DNA of 64,000 nt from VRUE01 sp963703235 (GTDB taxonomy: Bacteria > Actinomycetota > Thermoleophilia > Solirubrobacterales > 70-9), in assembly GCA_963703235.1 (NCBI GenBank), contig OY969802.1, positions 1 through 64,000 of the forward strand, in the 5' to 3' direction. Position 1 is the stretch's first letter. The number at the start of each line of letters is the position of its first letter. Positions 26,507 through 35,086 of the stretch are shown piece after piece. Position numbers and translations under genes: made by a program. The notes below the pieces were generated by a model. That model worked only from the letters and a program-made list of their open reading frames with translations. It was not told where the DNA came from and made no database searches.

Positions 26507-28060
26507 ATGACGAGCATGGACGATCGCGCCGAGGCGCTGCTGGCGCAGCTCGGCTTCGAGGCCTTCCGGCCGGGGCAGCGCGAGGCGGTCGAGGCGGCGC
26601 TGGCCGGGCGCGACTCGCTGATCGTGATGCCGACCGGGGGCGGCAAGAGCCTCTGCTACCAGCTGCCCGGGCTCGCCTCGGAGGACCTGACGATCGTCGT
26701 CAGCCCGTTGATCGCGCTGATAAACGACCAGTGGCAGCGGCTGACGGGCGCCGGCCACCCGGTCGCGATGGTCACCTCGGCGATGGAGTGGGAGGACGTC
26801 CGGCGTTCCCTCGCCCAGGTCCGCGGCGGCGTGGCGCGGATCGTCTACTGCTCGCCCGAGCGCTTCGCCTCGGACGTCTTCCTCGAGGCGATCGGGCGGC
26901 GGCGGATCGACCTGCTCGCCGTTGACGAGGCGCACTGCGTCTCCGAGTGGGGGCACGACTTCCGCCCCGACTACCTGCGCCTGCCGCAGATCGCCGAGCG
27001 GCTCGGGCGACCGACGGTGATGGCCTGTACGGCGACCGCGACCGAGGCGGTCGCCCGCGAGATCGCCACCCGCTTCGGGATGCGGGACCCGCTGCAGGTG
27101 CGCTCCGGCTTCGACCGGCCCAACCTCTCCTTCGACGTGGTGCGGCTGGAAGGCACCGGCTCGAAGGCGCGGCGCCTGGCGCTGCTCGAAGCGGGCCTGG
27201 CCGACCCCGGCAACCGGCCCGCAATCGTCTACTGCGGCACCCGCAAGGACACCGACGAGCTCGCCGGCCTGCTGCGCGACGCCGGCCTGCGCGCCGTCGC
27301 CTATCACGCCGGGATCGAGGCCGAGGACCGGACCACGGCGCAGCGCCGCTTCATGGAGGGCGAGGCCGAGGTGGTGGTCGCCACCAACGCCTTCGGCATG
27401 GGCGTCGACAAGGCCGACGTGCGCTCGGTCTGGCACGTGGCGATCCCGACCAGCCTCGAGGCCTACTACCAGGAGGCGGGGCGCGCCGGCCGCGACGGCC
27501 ACCCGTCCCGCGCCGTCCTGCTGGCGATGCGCACCGACCTCGGCCGCCTGGTCCGCTTCAACCAGCAGCGCGCCGGCAACCCGGAGCTGGCGATCGCCCA
27601 CGAGCGCGGCTGGCGCGACTACCAGACGATCAAGGCCTTCATCTACTCGGACAAGTGCCGCCGGCGCAGCGTCCTCGACCACTTCAGCGACCGCGCTGCC
27701 GGCCAGCCGCTCGCCCGCTGCTGCGACGTCTGCGACCCGGACGGCTGGCTGCCGGACCCGGAGACGATCGCGGTCCGGCCCCGGCGCGCGAGCAAGGCGG
27801 CGACCGCGCCGCCGGCCGAGCTCACCGCCGCCGACGCCGCGCTCTTCGAGCGGCTGAAGGAGTGGCGCCTGCGGGCGGCCGACGGCAAGCCGGCCTTCAC
27901 GGTCGCCCACAACAGCACCCTGGAGGCGATCGCCGCAGCCCGCCCCGGCGACCCGGACGCCCTGCTCGCGATCCGCGGTGTCGGCCCCGGCTTCATAGAG
28001 AAGTACGCGCCGGAAGTGCTGGAGATCGTCGCCGCGCACCGTGCCACGCCGATCGATTGA
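26507..28060 (+). CDS. recQ: ATP-dependent DNA helicase RecQ
   Basis: 517 residues from ATG 26507; TAGCCT ends 7 nt upstream. RecA-like lobe 1 has MPTGGGKS (41-48) and DEAH (140-143); lobe 2 has ATNAFGMGVDKADVR and the QEAGRAGRDG motif. A shortened zinc-binding region with CRRRS...CCDVC follows, then an HRDC-like C-terminus (FERLKEWR ... AIRGVGPGF). The winged-helix RQC part is reduced compared with E. coli RecQ. It unwinds recombination and replication intermediates. The stop codon sits within the left arm of a 19-bp hairpin. Confidence 0.92.
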   Translation: MTSMDDRAEALLAQLGFEAFRPGQREAVEAALAGRDSLIVMPTGGGKSLCYQLPGLASEDLTIVVSPLIALINDQWQRLTGAGHPVAMVTSAMEWEDVRRSLAQVRGGVARIVYCSPERFASDVFLEAIGRRRIDLLAVDEAHCVSEWGHDFRPDYLRLPQIAERLGRPTVMACTATATEAVAREIATRFGMRDPLQVRSGFDRPNLSFDVVRLEGTGSKARRLALLEAGLADPGNRPAIVYCGTRKDTDELAGLLRDAGLRAVAYHAGIEAEDRTTAQRRFMEGEAEVVVATNAFGMGVDKADVRSVWHVAIPTSLEAYYQEAGRAGRDGHPSRAVLLAMRTDLGRLVRFNQQRAGNPELAIAHERGWRDYQTIKAFIYSDKCRRRSVLDHFSDRAAGQPLARCCDVCDPDGWLPDPETIAVRPRRASKAATAPPAELTAADAALFERLKEWRLRAADGKPAFTVAHNSTLEAIAAARPGDPDALLAIRGVGPGFIEKYAPEVLEIVAAHRATPID

Positions 28061-28099
28061 AGCCTTTTACGGGTCATAGGCCGTAAAAGGCTTCAATCG
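28054..28099 (+). terminator. 19-bp perfect hairpin after recQ
   Basis: Arms 28054-28072 and 28081-28099 (core GATTGAAGCCTTTTACGG) around an 8-nt loop. The AT-richer stem stands out from its surroundings. It overlaps the recQ TGA and is a likely terminator although no U-run follows. Confidence 0.65.
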
Positions 28100-28143
28100 C
28101 GTGCGCTGGAGGGAGGAGCGCTGGCCGGTCGAAGGACATCAGG

Positions 28144-29232
28144 ATGAACTTCGTGCACGAGAGGGCAACGACGTCGAGCGCCGCCCGCGCGGCCCTGATC
28201 TGCCTGCTCGCGGCGCTGGCGCTTGCCACCCCGGCGAGCGCGGCGACGCTCGAGCCACGCGGCAAGAACGTCTTCTTCGGCATCTCCGACACCGGCGACC
28301 CCGCGGACTTCGGCGGCTTCAGCGAGACGACGAACAAGCACCCGGCGCTGATCCAGACCTTCCGCACCTGGGGGGCGGACTTCCCGGAGTCGATCGAACG
28401 CTGGCAGGCGGCGCGGGCGCGGCCGATGCTGCACATCACCACCGCCGACAACAGCGACGGGCACGAGCTGATCGCCCCTCGCGGCATCGCCCAGGGAGAC
28501 GGCGACGACTACCTGGTCCGGCTCAACAAGCTGTTCTGGGCGAAGAAGATGCGCGCCTACATCCGCCCGCTCGGCGAGCCGAACCGCTGCATCAACGTCT
28601 ACGCCGCCTACGACTGCGCCGGCGACTCGCGCGGCGGCGCCCACTCGCCACGCCAGTACAAACGCGCCTTTCGCCGCATCTACGTGATCGTCCACGGCGG
28701 CGGCAAGCGGGGCGAGATCGACGCGAGACTGTCAGAGGCCGGGCTGCCGCCGCTGCGCAGCGACGTCGCTGGTCTGCCGAAGGCGCCGGTCGCCGTCCTC
28801 TGGAGCACCCTGCCGGCCGGCTCGCCGACCGTCCCCCAGAACCGGCCCCGCCACTTCTACCCCGGCGACGACTACGTCGACTGGGTCGGGACCGACGTCT
28901 ACTCCGACAACCAGGACTGGAAGGCGCTGGCCGGGCTCTACCGGCGCTACGACGACAAGCCGTTCGCGCTGCCGGAGTGGGGTGTCTCCAGCGGCGACGA
29001 TCCCACCTTCGTTCGCAAGCTGCTGACCTGGGTCGACCGCCACCGGCGCTGCAAGATGCTCGTCTACTACCAGGACTTCGGCTCCGCCAGCAGCTATCGG
29101 ATCCAGAACTACCCGGCCAGCCTCTCGGTCCTGCGTAACTGGCTGCACCACCCGCGCATCCCGGCCTTCGCGCCGTTCCCGCCGAAGGCCCCGCCGGCCC
29201 CGCCCGGCGGCCTGGCTCCCAAGCGGCGCTAG
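28144..29232 (+). CDS. Secreted GH26-like glycoside hydrolase
   Basis: 362 residues. A Sec signal peptide is at about 15-34 (AALICLLAALALATPASAA). The fold resembles family 26 beta-mannanases: the acid/base Glu would be in IRPLGEPN (about 140-147) and the nucleophile Glu in LPEWGVSSGDDP (about 280-291), both at beta-strand ends as in clan GH-A. The C-terminus is a proline-rich tail (PPKAPPAPPG). Probable extracellular polysaccharide hydrolase; the substrate is not assignable. The stop overlaps the convergent propeller gene by 4 bp. Confidence 0.75.
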   Translation: MNFVHERATTSSAARAALICLLAALALATPASAATLEPRGKNVFFGISDTGDPADFGGFSETTNKHPALIQTFRTWGADFPESIERWQAARARPMLHITTADNSDGHELIAPRGIAQGDGDDYLVRLNKLFWAKKMRAYIRPLGEPNRCINVYAAYDCAGDSRGGAHSPRQYKRAFRRIYVIVHGGGKRGEIDARLSEAGLPPLRSDVAGLPKAPVAVLWSTLPAGSPTVPQNRPRHFYPGDDYVDWVGTDVYSDNQDWKALAGLYRRYDDKPFALPEWGVSSGDDPTFVRKLLTWVDRHRRCKMLVYYQDFGSASSYRIQNYPASLSVLRNWLHHPRIPAFAPFPPKAPPAPPGGLAPKRR

Positions 29233-30668
29233 CTGCCGGGCTTCTTCTTCGGCTTGGGCGACTTGCCCATGCCGCGCTTCGGTTTCGCAACCTGGCCCGG
29301 TTTCGGCTTCGGCGCCCTGCGCCGCTCGGCGACTGCAGCCTTGTACTTGTAGGGGACCAGGGCAGTGATGCTCGAGTAGCCGACCAGGTAGAGGCGCCGG
29401 CCGTCGGAGACGGCCGGCGTGTAGGTGCCGCGCGGGTATTGGAAGACGGTGTCGCCGCTCTTCATCGAGTAACCGGTGGTCGAGGTGTCGCTGAACTCGG
29501 CGACGTAGACGACGTTGCCGATCGCGGTCAGCGAGCCGATCACCTGGCCGCCGGCGGAGCGGATCCAGCGCGCCTCGCCGTCCTTGGCGTCGAGCGCGTA
29601 GACGTTGCCGTCGAAGGAGCCGATGTAGACGGTGGGAGGGGTGCGCTTGGTGTTGGCGACGGCGGGGCCGGAGTAGACGTAGCCACCGGTCGAGTAGGTC
29701 CAGGCGATCGTCCCGTCGCGGCGGTCGAAGCTGTAGACGCGGGTGTCGTTGTTGCCGGCGTAGACGCGGCCGAAGGCGACCGCCGGCGTCGAGTAGAAGG
29801 CGCCCGAGGTGCCGAAGCCCTGCCCCAGCGAGTCGCTCTGCCAGCGCAGCTCGCCGTTGCGGGCGTCGACCGCGTTCATGTAACCGCCGTAGTCGCCGAC
29901 GTAGAGGACGCCGCCGTAGTAGGCGGGCGCCGCCTTGACCGGGCCGCCCAGCCCGGTCGCCCAGCGCACGTTGCCGTTGCGGGTGCTGAGCGAGTAGAGC
30001 TGTCCGTCTTCGCAGCCGAAGTAGAGGCTGCGGCCGACGACGACCGGCGAGGACTCGGCCCGGCTCGGCAGCGGCCGCTTCCAGATCGTCTTGCCGGTTC
30101 GCGCGTCGAGCTTCAGCACGTGGCCGGGGACGAGGTTGACGATGTAGAGGCGACCGCGGTGGTAGGTGGGCGAGGAGGCGTTGAGGCGGCCGATCCGCCG
30201 CCGCCAGAGCTGCTTGCCGGTGCCGGCGTCGAGCGAGATCGCGTAGCCGCTGTTGTCGACGAGGTAGAGCTTGCCGCGGGCGACGACGGGCGGGAACTCG
30301 AGCAGCGGCCCGTCCTTGTAGCGCCAGGATTTGCGGAAGGGCGGCCTGACCCGTTTCGAGGGCAGGTAGCGGGTGCGGGGGCGGTCGTAGCCGTAGAGCG
30401 GCCAGCCGACCGTCTTCGCCCGCTGCACCTTCGGTTTCTGCGGAGTGAAGGCGACGTCGGGGTTGTGGATGTCGGGCGGGCGCTTCAGCAGCTCGTAGGC
30501 GAGCGCGATACCGCCGCCGAAGAGGACGAGGACGCCGGCGATCAGCGCCAGCGCCAGCCGGCGCCGCTCGCGCCAGAGCCGCTTCGGACCTTGCCAGATG
30601 CGTTTGCGCCCAGCCCAGAGCCGCTGCAGGTCACGCCGCAACGTGCGGGTGCTCGACCCGTCGCTCAC
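29229..30668 (-). CDS. Membrane-anchored PQQ-type beta-propeller protein
   Basis: 479 residues from GTG 30668, with an AAGGAG Shine-Dalgarno. A basic N-terminal segment (about 1-43, many Arg/Trp) precedes one membrane helix (about 44-66), so the bulk lies outside the cytoplasm. The rest contains seven or so PQQ-like blades of the form LDA.TGK..W (LDAGTGKQLWRR, LDARTGKTIWKR, VDARNGELRWQ, LDAKDGEARWIR), as in BamB and quinoprotein dehydrogenases; catalytic PQQ residues are not evident. A lysine/proline-rich tail ends the protein and could bind cell-wall polymers. Probably a scaffold or sensor. Confidence 0.8.
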   Translation of the reverse strand: MSDGSSTRTLRRDLQRLWAGRKRIWQGPKRLWRERRRLALALIAGVLVLFGGGIALAYELLKRPPDIHNPDVAFTPQKPKVQRAKTVGWPLYGYDRPRTRYLPSKRVRPPFRKSWRYKDGPLLEFPPVVARGKLYLVDNSGYAISLDAGTGKQLWRRRIGRLNASSPTYHRGRLYIVNLVPGHVLKLDARTGKTIWKRPLPSRAESSPVVVGRSLYFGCEDGQLYSLSTRNGNVRWATGLGGPVKAAPAYYGGVLYVGDYGGYMNAVDARNGELRWQSDSLGQGFGTSGAFYSTPAVAFGRVYAGNNDTRVYSFDRRDGTIAWTYSTGGYVYSGPAVANTKRTPPTVYIGSFDGNVYALDAKDGEARWIRSAGGQVIGSLTAIGNVVYVAEFSDTSTTGYSMKSGDTVFQYPRGTYTPAVSDGRRLYLVGYSSITALVPYKYKAAVAERRRAPKPKPGQVAKPKRGMGKSPKPKKKPGS

Positions 30669-30714
30669 CGCCGCAGCTCCTTGTCGTCGATGCGCTGGCC
30701 CATCCGGGGCCGGC

Positions 30715-31158
30715 TCAGCCCCCGACTGGCGTGCGCCGCTCGGACTCCTTGGCAACGCCGTTGAGAAGCTGTTTGATCGCCAGCTTGACGGCGGCGACGA
30801 CCGCGCCGCCGACAACCGGCACGGTTGGAGTCGTGCGAACGGCGTAGACGATCCTCGTGCCCTGCCCGTTTGCCGTTAGCTCCGCAGTGCCGACGTGGTC
30901 GCGCACCGGCAGGCCGGAGAGCAACGAGTAGGAGAAGCGACTGGGCGAGTTGTAGGCGATGACCTCCTCGCGAAGCGGCGGCCCGACCGAGTGCAACACC
31001 CGGATCGCCCCGACCCCGTTCGGCGCCGGCTCCCCTTCGCGCTCCAGCTCGACCTTCCGCACCGGCGTGATATCGGCATAGCCACGGTGATCCGTCAGCA
31101 CCTCGAAGACGGTCTCGGGGGGCGCGTTTACCTCGCGAACGAGAGTGAAGCTGGCCAC
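30715..31158 (-). CDS. SRPBCC/START-like small protein
   Basis: 147 residues from GTG 31158; TAGGCT ends 8 nt upstream. The N-terminal strand-helix VREVNAPPETVFEVLTDHRGYADITP is typical of the polyketide-cyclase/dehydrase SRPBCC family, which form a hydrophobic ligand pocket. A hydrophobic helix near the C-terminus (VVGGAVVAAVKLAIKQLL) is the usual lid helix. Ligand and role are unknown. It lies just beyond a long foldback sequence (31171-31299). Confidence 0.8.
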   Translation of the reverse strand: MASFTLVREVNAPPETVFEVLTDHRGYADITPVRKVELEREGEPAPNGVGAIRVLHSVGPPLREEVIAYNSPSRFSYSLLSGLPVRDHVGTAELTANGQGTRIVYAVRTTPTVPVVGGAVVAAVKLAIKQLLNGVAKESERRTPVGG

Positions 31159-31170
31159 GACCGGGGAGCC

Positions 31171-31299
31171 TAGCGGGATGACAGGGTGTCCCTGCCGCGG
31201 CGCTGGGTTTTTCGCCTGGAGCGGCGGTGGCCGTCCGACGACGATGACGGGCGAAAAACAGGACGCCGCTTGCGGCAGGGACACCCTGTCATCCCGCTA
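31171..31299. repeat. 129-bp foldback (28-bp perfect arms plus inner stem)
   Basis: Outer arms 31171-31198 and 31272-31299 are perfectly complementary over 28 bp (they begin TAGCGGGATGACAGGG). A second perfect stem GTTTTTCGCC/GGCGAAAAAC (31207-31216 / 31250-31259) continues inside, with only short bulges between (GGCG-CTG against CAG-GA-CGCC). The last codons and TGA of the MBL gene (31289) lie in the right arm. It may be a terminator or a miniature inverted-repeat element. Confidence 0.75.
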
Positions 31300-32290
31300 A
31301 CCGCCACCTCTGTGGATCAGTGCCGTCGACGGGAGCCGCTGTTCCCCGCAGCGCCATGTGGTCGAGGCAGGAGAGGACGATCTGCAGCGCCCAGGCGCTG
31401 GCTGGCGTTTTGACGCCGTCGGGGCCGAGGATCTCGGCGACGATGTCGAAGGCGGTCTTCTCGCCTTCGGCGAGCGATTTGCCCGTTTTCCCCAGCAGGT
31501 CGTCGACCTGGCGCCGGGCCTCGGCGATCTTGGCGGCCGGGTCGCGGAAGGTGCGCCCGTGGCCCGGCAGGACGAGATCGACGTCGAGCGGCTCGATCTC
31601 CTCCAGGCCGCCGAGGAATTCGCCGATCGGGTCGGGGCTGTGGCCATGGTCGAAGAAGAGGACGGTGCGGCCGAGCAGGTGGTCGCCGGAGATCATCAGC
31701 TTGCGCTCGGGCTGGTGCAGGACGACGTGGGAGGGGGCGTGGCCCGGCGTCTCGTGGACCTGCCAGGCGCCGAGGTCGGTCTCGACCTCGACTCCGGGGA
31801 CGAGGTCCCGGTGCGGTTCGACGACCGCCTCGATCCCGGTCTCCTCGTCGTCCTTGCGGGACTCGCGGTAGCGCTCCAGGGCGGCCGCCGGGACGCCGCT
31901 CTGCCGCGCCACCTCGATCCGGGACTCGATCGCCGCCGCGGGATCGTCGGCGAGCAGGCGGATGTGCTCCCAGCGCGGGTGCATCCAGAGCTCGCATCCC
32001 GCTTCCTCGACGATCGGCGCCGCCAGACCGTAGTGGTCGGTGTGGGAGTGGGTGCAGACCAGCAGGCGCACGTCCTCGAGCCCGAAGCCGGCCTGGGCGA
32101 GGGCGAAGTCAAGCTGGCGCAGGCGGCCCTTGCCGCCGATGCCGGTGTCGAAGAGGACGATGCCGCCGTCGCTGGCGACGGCCCAGACGTTGCCGTGCGG
32201 CACGCCGGGCCAGGGAAGCGCCAGGCGCAGCCGCCAGATGCCCGGCAGCGCCTTCTCGGTGCGGGGCGCCTCCGGCTTGCGGTCGCTCAT
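31289..32290 (-). CDS. MBL-fold hydrolase (LACTB2/RNase Z-like group)
   Basis: 333 residues from ATG 32290 (GAGAGG Shine-Dalgarno). The metal-binding motif HSHTDH is at about 80-85; ETPGHAPSHVVL, the Asp in ISGDHLLG and LPGHGRTF supply the other ligands. A C-terminal winged-helix-like segment (about 255-330) matches the architecture of LACTB2-like hydrolases. Substrate unknown. The final residues LAG and the stop are encoded within the right arm of the 129-bp foldback, so the element may have replaced the original end of the gene. Confidence 0.85.
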   Translation of the reverse strand: MSDRKPEAPRTEKALPGIWRLRLALPWPGVPHGNVWAVASDGGIVLFDTGIGGKGRLRQLDFALAQAGFGLEDVRLLVCTHSHTDHYGLAAPIVEEAGCELWMHPRWEHIRLLADDPAAAIESRIEVARQSGVPAAALERYRESRKDDEETGIEAVVEPHRDLVPGVEVETDLGAWQVHETPGHAPSHVVLHQPERKLMISGDHLLGRTVLFFDHGHSPDPIGEFLGGLEEIEPLDVDLVLPGHGRTFRDPAAKIAEARRQVDDLLGKTGKSLAEGEKTAFDIVAEILGPDGVKTPASAWALQIVLSCLDHMALRGTAAPVDGTDPQRWRLAG

Positions 32291-32373
32291 CGCCGAGCAT
32301 CCTCTCAGGCACGAGCGATTCGCAGCGTGACGAAGCGCAAGCCCCGACACCGGCCCTTGCGATGATGGGCCCG

Positions 32374-33558
32374 ATGGCCGCCTCCGGCGAAACCAGCCAG
32401 TCCCGGCTGCGGGCGAGGCTGCGCGAAGGGGAGCGGGTGACGCCGCTGGAGCTGTTCTTCGACCTCGTCTTCGTGCTGGCGCTGACCCAGTGCACGGCGC
32501 TGATGGCCAACGAGCCGACCTGGTCCGGCCTCGCCCAGGGCCTGCTGGTACTGGGCATGCTCTGGTGGGCTTGGGTCGGCTACGCCTGGCTGACCAGCGT
32601 GGTCGATCCCGAGGAGGGAGCGGTCCGCCTCGTCATCTTCGGCGCCATAGCGGCGCTGCTCCTCGTCTCCCTCTGCGTCCCCGAGGCCTTCGACGACCTG
32701 GCCCTCGTCTTTGCCCTCGCCTACGGCGCGGTCAGGGTCGCCCAGATCGGCCTCTTCATCTTGGCCAGCCCCGAGGACGACGAGCTGCGCCACTCGGTGA
32801 TCGGCCTCGCTGCCAGCACCGCGGTCGCGGTCTCGCTGCTGGCTGCCGCCTCCCTCTTCGACGGCGTCGCACAGGGGGCGCTCTGGGCGCTCGCGCTCCT
32901 CCTCGACATGGCGGGGCCCTACTTCATCCGCTCAGAGGGCTGGAAGCTGGCGCCGGAGCACTTCGCCGAGCGCCACGGCCTGATCGTGATCATCGCCCTC
33001 GGCGAGTCGATCGTCGCGATCGGGGTCGGGGCGGCGGGCGCGCTCAGCCTCGGGATCGGCACCGCGGCCGTGCTCGGCGTCGCCCTCACCGCGGCGATGT
33101 GGTGGGTCTACTTCGACGTCGTCGCGATCGTCGCCGGGCGCCGCCTCGCGGCTGCCGAGCGGGGCCGGGTCCAGAACGAGATGGCCCGCGACTCCTACTC
33201 CTACCTGCACCTGCCGATGGTCGCCGGCATCGTCCTGGTGGCGCTTGGCATGAAGAAGACGATCGGTCATTTCGACGAGCACCTCGACACCGTGCCCGCC
33301 TTCGCCCTGCTCGGCGGCCTCGCCCTCTACCTGCTCGGCCACGTCGCCTTCCGCTACCGCCATGTGCACACGATCAACCGCCAGCGCCTGCTGCTGGCGA
33401 TCTTGCTGGTGCTCCTGGTCCCGGTCGCCGTCGAGCTGCCGGCCCTCCTCACCCTGGCGATCGCCAGCCTGCTGCTGTGGGCGATGATCGCCTACGAGAC
33501 CCGCAGCTACGGCGAGGGCCGGCAGCAGGTCCGCCGGCCGGAGGCGGCCGAGGCCTGA
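32374..33558 (+). CDS. ltrA: Low temperature requirement protein A (LtrA) family membrane protein
   Basis: 394 residues from ATG 32374 (GATGAT ends 7 nt upstream; ATG 32362 is an alternative). The family signature TPLELFFDLVFVLALTQ is at about 23-39, and ERHGLIVIIALGESIVAIG at about 205 is the second hallmark. About ten to eleven membrane helices fill the rest. The biochemical role of LtrA is not settled; it was named from a cold-sensitive Listeria mutant. The C-terminus is short and basic. Confidence 0.88.
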   Translation: MAASGETSQSRLRARLREGERVTPLELFFDLVFVLALTQCTALMANEPTWSGLAQGLLVLGMLWWAWVGYAWLTSVVDPEEGAVRLVIFGAIAALLLVSLCVPEAFDDLALVFALAYGAVRVAQIGLFILASPEDDELRHSVIGLAASTAVAVSLLAAASLFDGVAQGALWALALLLDMAGPYFIRSEGWKLAPEHFAERHGLIVIIALGESIVAIGVGAAGALSLGIGTAAVLGVALTAAMWWVYFDVVAIVAGRRLAAAERGRVQNEMARDSYSYLHLPMVAGIVLVALGMKKTIGHFDEHLDTVPAFALLGGLALYLLGHVAFRYRHVHTINRQRLLLAILLVLLVPVAVELPALLTLAIASLLLWAMIAYETRSYGEGRQQVRRPEAAEA

Positions 33559-33604
33559 CGCAAATCCTTTGGCCAGCTGGCCAGTCGGCGCCTAGAATGC
33601 CGGC

Positions 33605-35086
33605 ATGAGCGAGCGGGAGGTGAGGGTCGCGGTGATCGGCGCCGGAATGTCGGGGATCGGCGCGGCGATCCACATGAGCCGCGCCGGAATCGACGACTTC
33701 GTCCTCCTGGAGCGGGGCGCCGAGCCGGGTGGCACCTGGCGCGACAACACCTACCCCGGCTGCGCCTGCGACGTGCCGACGGCTCTCTACTCCTACTCCT
33801 TCGCTCCCAAGCCCGACTGGAGCAGGGCCTTCGCGCCGCAGGAGGAGATCCGTCGCTACCTGCTCGACGTCGCCGGCGCGCACGGGGTCGCCGACCGCAT
33901 CCGCTGCGGCGCCGACGTGCTCGGCGCCGAGTGGGACGAGGGCCGCCAGCGCTGGTCGATCCGGACCGGCGCCGGCGAGTACTCGGCGCAGGTCCTCGTC
34001 TCGGCGACCGGCCCCTGGAGCGAGCCGGTGATCCCGCCGATCCCGGGGCTCGACGAGTTCGAGGGCAAGGTCTTCCACTCCTCGCGCTGGGACCACGAGC
34101 ACGATCTCGAAGGAGCCCGTGTCGCGACGATCGGCAGCGGCGCCTCGGCGGTCCAGTTCGTGCCGGCGATCCAGCCCCGGGTCGAGCGGCTGACCGTCTT
34201 CCAGCGCACCGCTCACTGGGTGCTGCCGAAGCCCGACCGCCCAATGGGGACGCGCGCGCAGCAAGTCTTCCGCCGCTACCCGGCCACCCAGCGCGCGATC
34301 CGCAGCGGCATCTACTACGGCAGCGAGCTGCTCGGCGTGGCGATGCGCAACCCGCGCCTCTTGAAGCCGCTGCAGGCGGCGGGGGAAGCGCACATCCGCC
34401 GCTCCGTCGAGGACCCGTGGCTGCGGCGCGTCCTCACCCCCGACTACACGCTCGGCTGCAAGCGGCTGCTCTTCTCCAACGATTGGTACCCGGCGCTGAC
34501 CAGACCCAACGTCGAGGTCGTCCCGCACGCGGTCGAGCGGGTCCGGGCGAACGGCGTGGTCGACGCCAACGGAGTCGAGCATGCCGTCGACACGATCGTG
34601 CTCGGCACCGGCTTCACGATCACCGACCTGCCGATCGCCGAGCGGGTCCGCGGACGCGCCGGCACGACCCTGGCCGAGACTTGGGGCGGAAGCCCGACCG
34701 GCTACCTCGGCAGCGTCGTCCACGGCTTCCCTAACTTATTCCTGCTGCTCGGGCCCAACATCGGCAACGGTCACTCCTCGGCCTTCATGCTCTCCGAGAC
34801 CCAGATCGGCTACCTGCTGGAGGCGCTGGGGGAGATGTCGCGTGCCGGCCTTACCAGCGTCGAGGTGCGTGAGGACGTGCAGGAGAGGTTCAACGCCGAG
34901 GTCCAGTCGCGGCTGCAGGGGACGGTCTGGAACGCCGGCGGTTGCAGCAGCTACTACCTCGACGCCAACGGGCGCAACAGCACGATGTTCCCGGGCTCGA
35001 CGATCGAGCTGCGCCGCCGCCTCTCCCGCTTCCAGCCCGGCGACTTCGTCACCCGCGCCCCGGAGCCGGTGCCGGCAACCGCCTGA
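33605..35086 (+). CDS. Flavin-containing (Baeyer-Villiger-type) monooxygenase, MymA-like
   Basis: 493 residues; TAGAAT ends 6 nt before the ATG. The FAD loop is GAGMSGIG (about 12-19), followed by GGTWRDNTYPGCACDVP typical of this monooxygenase group; the NADPH loop is GSGASAVQ (about 178-185). It inserts oxygen next to a carbonyl or oxidises a lipid-like substrate with NADPH and O2. The stop overlaps the start of the SDR-FadD fusion (TGATG). Monooxygenase, SDR and FadD are also neighbours in the mycobacterial mymA operon (Rv3083-Rv3089), which modifies cell-envelope fatty acids. Confidence 0.88.
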   Translation: MSEREVRVAVIGAGMSGIGAAIHMSRAGIDDFVLLERGAEPGGTWRDNTYPGCACDVPTALYSYSFAPKPDWSRAFAPQEEIRRYLLDVAGAHGVADRIRCGADVLGAEWDEGRQRWSIRTGAGEYSAQVLVSATGPWSEPVIPPIPGLDEFEGKVFHSSRWDHEHDLEGARVATIGSGASAVQFVPAIQPRVERLTVFQRTAHWVLPKPDRPMGTRAQQVFRRYPATQRAIRSGIYYGSELLGVAMRNPRLLKPLQAAGEAHIRRSVEDPWLRRVLTPDYTLGCKRLLFSNDWYPALTRPNVEVVPHAVERVRANGVVDANGVEHAVDTIVLGTGFTITDLPIAERVRGRAGTTLAETWGGSPTGYLGSVVHGFPNLFLLLGPNIGNGHSSAFMLSETQIGYLLEALGEMSRAGLTSVEVREDVQERFNAEVQSRLQGTVWNAGGCSSYYLDANGRNSTMFPGSTIELRRRLSRFQPGDFVTRAPEPVPATA

